From contig NC_090711.1 of NCBI RefSeq assembly GCF_040954835.1, forward strand, positions 2,735,501-2,799,500: a stretch of 64,000 nucleotides of DNA. Direction: 5' to 3'. The stretch is from Lepisosteus oculatus. Its lineage: Eukaryota > Chordata > Actinopteri > Semionotiformes > Lepisosteidae. The position numbers and the translations under genes are program-made. The notes under the pieces are model-generated. The model was not told where the DNA came from, searched no databases, and was given only the letters and a program-made list of their open reading frames with translations. Of this stretch, positions 58,801 to 64,000 are shown piece by piece (positions within the stretch are counted from its first letter, which is position 1; each line of letters begins with the position of its first letter).

Positions 58801-61800
58801 TCACAGAGACAGTAGCTTCCACGGACCCGCTGACTCCTTCCAGCTGTTGAGGGTTCAAACAGGCCTAAAACACCTGCTGGGTTTTGACCCTTGAGGCCTG
58901 GAGCTGCGCACCTGCGGTTCGAGAATAACCCCTCCCGCCACCAGGAGGGCAGCGTCAGAAAGAACCTCCCTCACATCTACTGTCCTCATCCCCGTTTCTC
59001 CTCATTCGTGTCAGACACGAAGCTGCATGGGGAAACACCACGCCTGCACAGGCGAGAAGCAGCCAGCAGAGAGAACACAGAGCCCCCACACTTTCGCGGC
59101 TTTTTCTCTCCCTGAAGGGCAGGGCAGGGCGATTCTGCGGCATGACTGTGTCCATTTCCTCTGCGTGCGACGCCTGGTCTCTGCTCATCACTCATCATCA
59201 AGGGCTCTTCGGCCTCTCCGTGCACCACACAGAGGCCGGGCTCGCCAGAGGGGAGCCCCCTCCTGCCGCCCCCGTAGCGCACCCCTCTCTGCGAACCGTC
59301 TCTGGAAGCTGAAACGCGGGAACGGCGGGGGGGCTTCACAACCGCCCAGGGGTCCCCTCTCCCCACACACGTCACGGCTGGCCAAGGGCCAAGAGAGGAC
59401 ACCAGCAGTTGCCACGGCGGCGGGGGACTGCGCCCGTCAGGGGAGCCTGACCCCACGCCTCAAGGCCTGCTGTCCCGCTGGGATTATGGCTCTTTTTAAC
59501 TCTCCTGCTTTTTAACAAAAAGGAAAGGCCTCAACTCGTCCAGTTAGGCAATAGTGCATTCACTGAGGCAATGCAGGGCCATGGGGACAGGAAACCAGAG
59601 CCCCCCAGGACCGGATATGTGCCCCCCCCCCCAAGTTGGACATCCACACGCAGTGAAAGTAACGGAGCGATCCTGTTCAGCGCTTTTAAGGTGCAGCTTC
59701 TTTTTTTTTTTTTTTTTACACAAGCCAAGAAGTTGCCAGTGCTTGCAACTCTAATCCGAGTAAGCCTGCCGCGACCGAGATGAAAGTCAAACTTCTGCAC
59801 ACTTCAGCGTTTCGGTTCCAGCGGTAGGACCCGATTGGCGACAGGCGGCTCGTATCCCCCCCGGGCTCGCGGGCTGACTCACCTTGAGATGGCCAGGTAG
59901 AACATCCCGAGGGACACGAGCGAGATCCCCACGTGGAACGTCACCCCCACCGCGCCGTACTCCTTGAACACCTTCCTGAGCTGCTGGGTTTTGCTGATCC
60001 GCCCGTCCTGGGACTGCTCCGGGCTTGGGACGCCCCCTGGGGGCTGAGAGAGGCGTAGTTGTCAGTATCCGCGCCGCTGCCACATTGACCGGGGGCGAAC
60101 GTTTGACACATCCCCACACTTCTGAGTCTGCCACATGTGCGTAGGAGAACCGAGTCAAGACAAGAGCAGCCCGTCTCCTACACACCTGCACGAGACTTCA
60201 AAGACTTCAACAGGAAAGTCAGCTTTTCATTTCTTTCAAAACGCAAGCTGCGCACCCTACAGCATGCAGGGAACCTTTCCTTTCTTCAAGAACGAACACA
60301 AACACAAAGCTTTTCACACGTGCTGAGGTCCCGAGCTCTTCACTTAGTGTCACAGACCTCCAGAGGCACTTTCCACCTGGAATGATGGCCCCTCAAACAT
60401 TCTGTAATGTCATTCTGTAAAGCACAGACAGCAGAGACAGCACCACACCTGAAGAAGGCTCCACGGCCGAAACGTTGTGTTCTCTTTCTTCTTTTTTTCA
60501 GCATGGAATAAACCTATTACTTGTTCCTTTGCAGACAGCAGAGGCCTGGTTTAGGGCTGGAATTCAAGCTACACTGCTGGGCGACTGTGCTGAGCAATTA
60601 AGGTGATGGCTTCTGCTATTCCGTTCCTCTTGAAAGAAAAAAACACACAGAAGCAAAGCTCTCTGAGTCTTAAGAGTGAGCACTGTGAAAAAGGAGTCCT
60701 CCCAGCAGCTGGCAGGCAGGGTCACCAGATCTAATTGTGCCAGCAGGCTGCTCTGACTGCTCGGCAGCGTGCTGGACAGACCAGCTCTTACTTCAACACA
60801 AAGCCCTCGCCTGCTCCGGGCTCCTTCAGGGCTGGCGGCTCATGGATACCAACGATTTGCATGGAAGTGACAGTTTCACTGTTACAACAACAAGCCACAC
60901 ATGAACACAGAACTGCAGTGTCAGGACCTCACATTTCACTACTGCCCGCATATTCAAACAGTTCACATTCTGCAAAGGAGCCACGACCAAAACCCCCATC
61001 GCCACCGCCCCAGAAGAGCCGGTGTTAGTACACGGGAGAACGCAGACCCCACTGGGGGGGACACAGCGCTGCTTGTGCGCGCCCAGCCTCAGGTGGCAGG
61101 ACAGAGCCCCACTCCAGGAAACAGGAAGGAGCAGAAAGCCAGGAAGAAGCTGTGCATACTTGCAAGAAAAAAAAGAAAAGGAAATAAAAGGACGCAGTCT
61201 GACACAGCACAGGAAATAACTCTGCATTATGGCCCGCGCTATTTTTAGCAAAAACGTGACCTCTTAATCCGGCAAAAGCCACCACCAGCCGAGCCTAGCG
61301 CGAGGAACTACGAACTCCTGTCTGCCGAGTGGGATAATTCGCTGGGCCCGGAGGAGAGGGGGGGCAGAGCTCCCTCTGGCCATGGACAGGACTGTTGCCT
61401 TACAGGAGTGTCCATGAAGGCCGAATCACACAACAGAACAGTCCTCTCCACCTGCAGGCACACTCACAAATTCTCTTTACTCGAGAGTCTCCACACGCAA
61501 GGGCAGGTCACTGACAGGGGGGGGTTGATTCGGGAGACAGCGGGAGGAGAAGCAGGGCTCGATTTACAGAACCGCTCACCGAGACTAAATGCGCGGATCA
61601 GGATGTGTGTCACCCGTCTCCTCTTCAGGGAAAGATTCTACCTACGCAGCCCGGGCGGAGGCATTCATTAAAATGAGTGCCAATCTAGGGGAAATTTATG
61701 TAAATGAGGTAAAAAAAAAACACACAATGGCAAACAGAAGCTGAAAAGTCACCTGGCGGTATCTTAAAGTGGAATAAAACACAGGAATTAAACTTTTTCT

Positions 61801-63257
61801 GGATCATACGGTTCCTTTGTCTTACCGTCTTATTTTTGGTTCTCTAAATCAGACAAAACACAGCTCTTTATCATCATCATCCTCAACACAAGAGCTCCTA
61901 AGCCCAGTCCATCTCATTTATCTCACGTGGCACACGAGACACCCGAGCCTCGCTTTCTGCGCTTCTTGGGAAAGTTCGTACTTCAAAGCAGCGCCGCGTT
62001 TCCAGATCAGAGTGAAAGGTCACGAAAGCGAGCGATATATATCTATACACAGAAAAAAACCAACGCACCCCCCACACAACCCTCGCCGCTGCTACTGCAT
62101 TATTCCTCGTAGGCGGCGAGGAGCAGCGGAGCGGGCGGTGTCGCCCCTGCGGAGGGGAGTCTCTGGGTGTCAGGGGGCTGTATCGAGGGAGATAACAGGC
62201 GAGGGCCGGCGCACAGCACACTTCAGAGCCGAGATAAGACACCGGCGCAACGAACATGCAGAGCCCCGGTGGTCCCCAGGGGGTGGACCTCCCCCCAGGA
62301 ACAGGGAGGGTAACAGACGGTGAGCGACGCGGTGTGCCCTGGTTCCTGTTAACACCACCTGCGTTGCAGCCACGGGAGACGACAACAGTATGCCCGTGAA
62401 CTTGTACCCTACTTTTGGAAAAGGGCGAAGTCCGCTTGATACGAAATTGACTTCTTGGCGATGAGTTTACACCGGGTCTGGGGAACACGCCACACACACA
62501 CACACCGCGCAGAAAGAAAACTACAGCTACAGCTTCATCGGGTCTGATACGTCTCTTATCCTTGAGAGGGGGGGGCTCGTTTATATAACCGTTTTATTAT
62601 TGGAAATGAAACCCGAGCCACCCATCCCGACACAGGGCCAGCCCACGTGCGCCGGCTGACATCAAACCCAGGTGCGCACAGACGGGGAGAACTTCTCCGA
62701 AAGTCGTCCCCCCCCCCAGTAGGGAAACTCACAATTACCTCGCATTTCGGTGCCGAGCTGGTCTCCACGGCTCCGGCCGCGAGTTTCTGGGCGGCTACTG
62801 CGGGAGAGTCGGCTTTCAGCTGCGCCCTGCCTGCGGGAGAGCGCAGATAGAAACGCCTCCCCGCCGGGAAGAGCATCTGCTCGGCGGCGCCGGCTCTGTC
62901 CAGCCCACCGGACCCCCGGGGCATCCACGGCGGGTGACTTCTCCCACTGGGGGGGCGAATCCCGCAGGGCCACGCGCCGGCGGCCAGTCCCGTGTCCCTG
63001 CACGGGCTGTAATCCGGGGAGGTCCGGCGGGCTGGGAACCAGACTCTGGCGTCTCCTCTCCCCTCTGCGTGCGGCGGTGCCGACGCCGGGCCGGGGTTCG
63101 CGCTGCCGCCCAGGGCGAACGCTGCACCGGGCTGGTTGTGCAACGCGCAGGCGGGACTCCTCCGGACTTGCCCCGCTCCCGGGAACTTCCAGCACCGACC
63201 CGGGGCGCCGGCGTCTCGAACCGCTACCTGCAGTCTTGCTCCCCGGCAAAGAAGCAT
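55806..63257 (-). CDS. FAM210B: FAM210B, mitochondrial DUF1279 membrane protein
   Basis: FAM210B is a mitochondrial membrane protein linked in mammals to erythroid differentiation and mitochondrial metabolism. Three coding exons on the minus strand: 63257-62739, 60043-59883 and 56022-55806, in phases 0 and 2, giving 298 aa. Exon 2 encodes TQQLRKVFKEYGAVGVTFHV and a hydrophobic segment (GISLVSLGMFYLAIS). Exon 3 encodes SGIDMAAVLFKLGF, QSKMAAGTSTFVLAYAVHKL, FAPVRISVTLVSVPF and ends FRKTGLFKPPASSP, closely matching the conserved end of FAM210B. FAM210A is less likely because the protein stops shortly after FKPP. The arginine-rich N-terminus (MLLCRGARLQVAVRD) suits a mitochondrial presequence. 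The N-terminal region is about 100 residues longer than I recall for human. In-frame Met112 and Met128 are alternative starts; the latter begins MLFPAGRRFYLRSPAG. Confidence 0.9.
56023..59882 (-). other. FAM210B intron 2
   Basis: No coding exon was recognised on either strand. The segment about 59200-59480 is CpG-rich. The long open frames over it are compositional and lack domain similarity. Confidence 0.55.
60445..60535 (+). repeat. Penelope-like repeat tail with an intact hammerhead-like core
   Basis: The sequence is ctgaagaaggctccacggcc followed by gaaacgttgtgt, a ctttcttctt track, then catggaataaacctattact. Compared with the copies at 13205-13425, both core blocks and the flanking acac/gtgt complement are intact here. 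It lies in FAM210B intron 1, opposite to the gene. Family assignment rests on memory of such motifs in Penelope-like elements. Confidence 0.55.
60536..62738 (-). other. FAM210B intron 1 (right part)
   Basis: No exon was recognised. A short ACAC-rich run lies near 62492-62505. The long frames on both strands at 61900-62500 have no recognisable domains. Confidence 0.5.
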
Positions 63258-63520
63258 TGCGCCTCCTCGACTGCCTCTCCGGCTTCTTCGCTCTTTTTTC
63301 TTTTATTTTCGATGCTCGGCGCTCAACAGCGAGTGAGCGAGCGTGCGAGAGCTCGGAGGCGCCGCGTCTCTCCGGCTTGTTGCGCCGAACTGTCTCGCAG
63401 CACCAGCCCCGCCGCCGCGCGCCGGGCGCTCGTGACCGAGCTGTTTACTGTGCGCTGCCTCCCGCGACCAATAGGTGCACAGGACACGCCCCCCACCATG
63501 CAAATACGGGCTTTTAAAAA
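63258..63520 (-). promoter_or_regulatory. FAM210B promoter, CpG-rich
   Basis: CpG-rich DNA upstream of the FAM210B start. A CCAAT box is present on the plus strand (gaccaatagg near 63466-63475), and an octamer ATGCAAAT lies at 63498-63505. There is no clear TATA box. The exact transcription start cannot be told from sequence. Confidence 0.5.
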
Positions 63521-64000
63521 ACACGCAACTCCAGAAAGCTGACCGTAACCTGTGTATCTTTTCCCAGCTACATCCGACGCCCGGTACAAACTCGAACGGA
63601 TGTAAAAGAGAGAAGTTGAGACGACTTCGAAAAATTCCGTGTTGGAAGGTTCTAGTGTAGTGTAGTGCAACATGAGTTGTTTTGTTGTTGTTTTTTCTGC
63701 GTTCGTCTCTGAGCTGGCGAAAGCTCCCGAGGGTGATGATGGCTGATCAATAGGACCTTTTGTATTTTTCCCCAATGTGTACTTTTTCTCCTCCTCGTTT
63801 CAGGGAGGGTGTGGGGCGTTTCTCCTCTCGCACCCGCAGCCACCGGCCAGCCTCGAGCGTGCGCGAGGGCGGGCGGGGCTGCAGAGGGGTCAAGGCCGGG
63901 CCCTCGAGGGCTCTCTCCCGGGCGCGCGGGTGACGAAGGGTCGGGCTCGTGCGCGGGATTGGAACTTGAACAATATACCACAGTAAAACTGCTGAACCCT
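63521..64000. other. Right-edge region upstream of FAM210B
   Basis: CpG density rises again from about 63800 (ggcgggcggggctgcagagg). It could be the 5' end of a divergent gene running off the window, but no exon can be supported. Confidence 0.35.

Noticed and set aside
62662-63249. Second long minus-strand frame across FAM210B exon 1 that could join exon 2 through an acceptor 7 bases further on (exon start 60036)
   Set aside because: Its apparent start at 63249 is TTG, not ATG, and it has no ATG until near the exon end. The frame starting with ATG at 63257 splices in phase at the first acceptor and has a presequence-like N-terminus.

Overview
The window reads as vertebrate nuclear DNA, most likely from a ray-finned fish. 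It holds five intron-containing protein genes, all with GT-AG introns. The repeats are fish-type: SINEs with a 5S-rRNA-like head, tRNA-like SINEs, tails of an L2-type LINE, and a 'gaggccattc' dispersed family. From memory, the last is common in gar- and sturgeon-like genomes, so a non-teleost fish such as gar or bowfin is plausible but not proven. No bacterial, plasmid or CRISPR content was seen.

Layout, left to right. (1) 769-7881, plus strand: the last nine coding exons of an ASAP-family Arf GTPase-activating protein, from the end of the ankyrin repeats through a proline-rich region to the C-terminal SH3 domain; a 3' UTR runs to about 10.5 kb. (2) 12845-19454, minus strand: a complete six-coding-exon beta-galactoside alpha-2,3-sialyltransferase of the ST3GAL1/ST3GAL2 group (340 aa), with a likely noncoding first exon and promoter near 24.1-24.3 kb. 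(3) About 24.3-37.5 kb: gene-poor, repeat-containing sequence. (4) 37686-40431, plus: DYNLRB1, the roadblock-type dynein light chain (96 aa). (5) 42303-51165, plus: MAP1LC3A, the ubiquitin-like autophagy protein LC3A (121 aa). (6) 55806-63257, minus: FAM210B, a mitochondrial membrane protein with a DUF1279 domain. CpG-rich DNA continues to the right edge.

Context. DYNLRB1 and MAP1LC3A are direct neighbours on human 20q11.22, and FAM210B is on 20q13, so this is a 20q-type block. ASAP1 and ST3GAL1 both lie on human 8q24, yet here an ASAP1-like and an ST3GAL1/2-like gene sit tail to tail inside the 20q-type block. I read this as a candidate pair of ohnologues from the early vertebrate genome duplications that mammals lack. 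I found no operon-like functional coupling. The products act in Arf/actin trafficking (ASAP), Golgi sialylation (ST3GAL), dynein transport (DYNLRB1), autophagy (LC3A) and mitochondria (FAM210B). The DYNLRB1 and MAP1LC3A promoters each carry a perfect CRE palindrome.

Other points of interest are Penelope-like repeat copies with a hammerhead-ribozyme-like motif (one pair forming a large inverted repeat in a sialyltransferase intron), a second CpG-rich GC-box cluster inside MAP1LC3A intron 1, and an unusually long FAM210B N-terminus.
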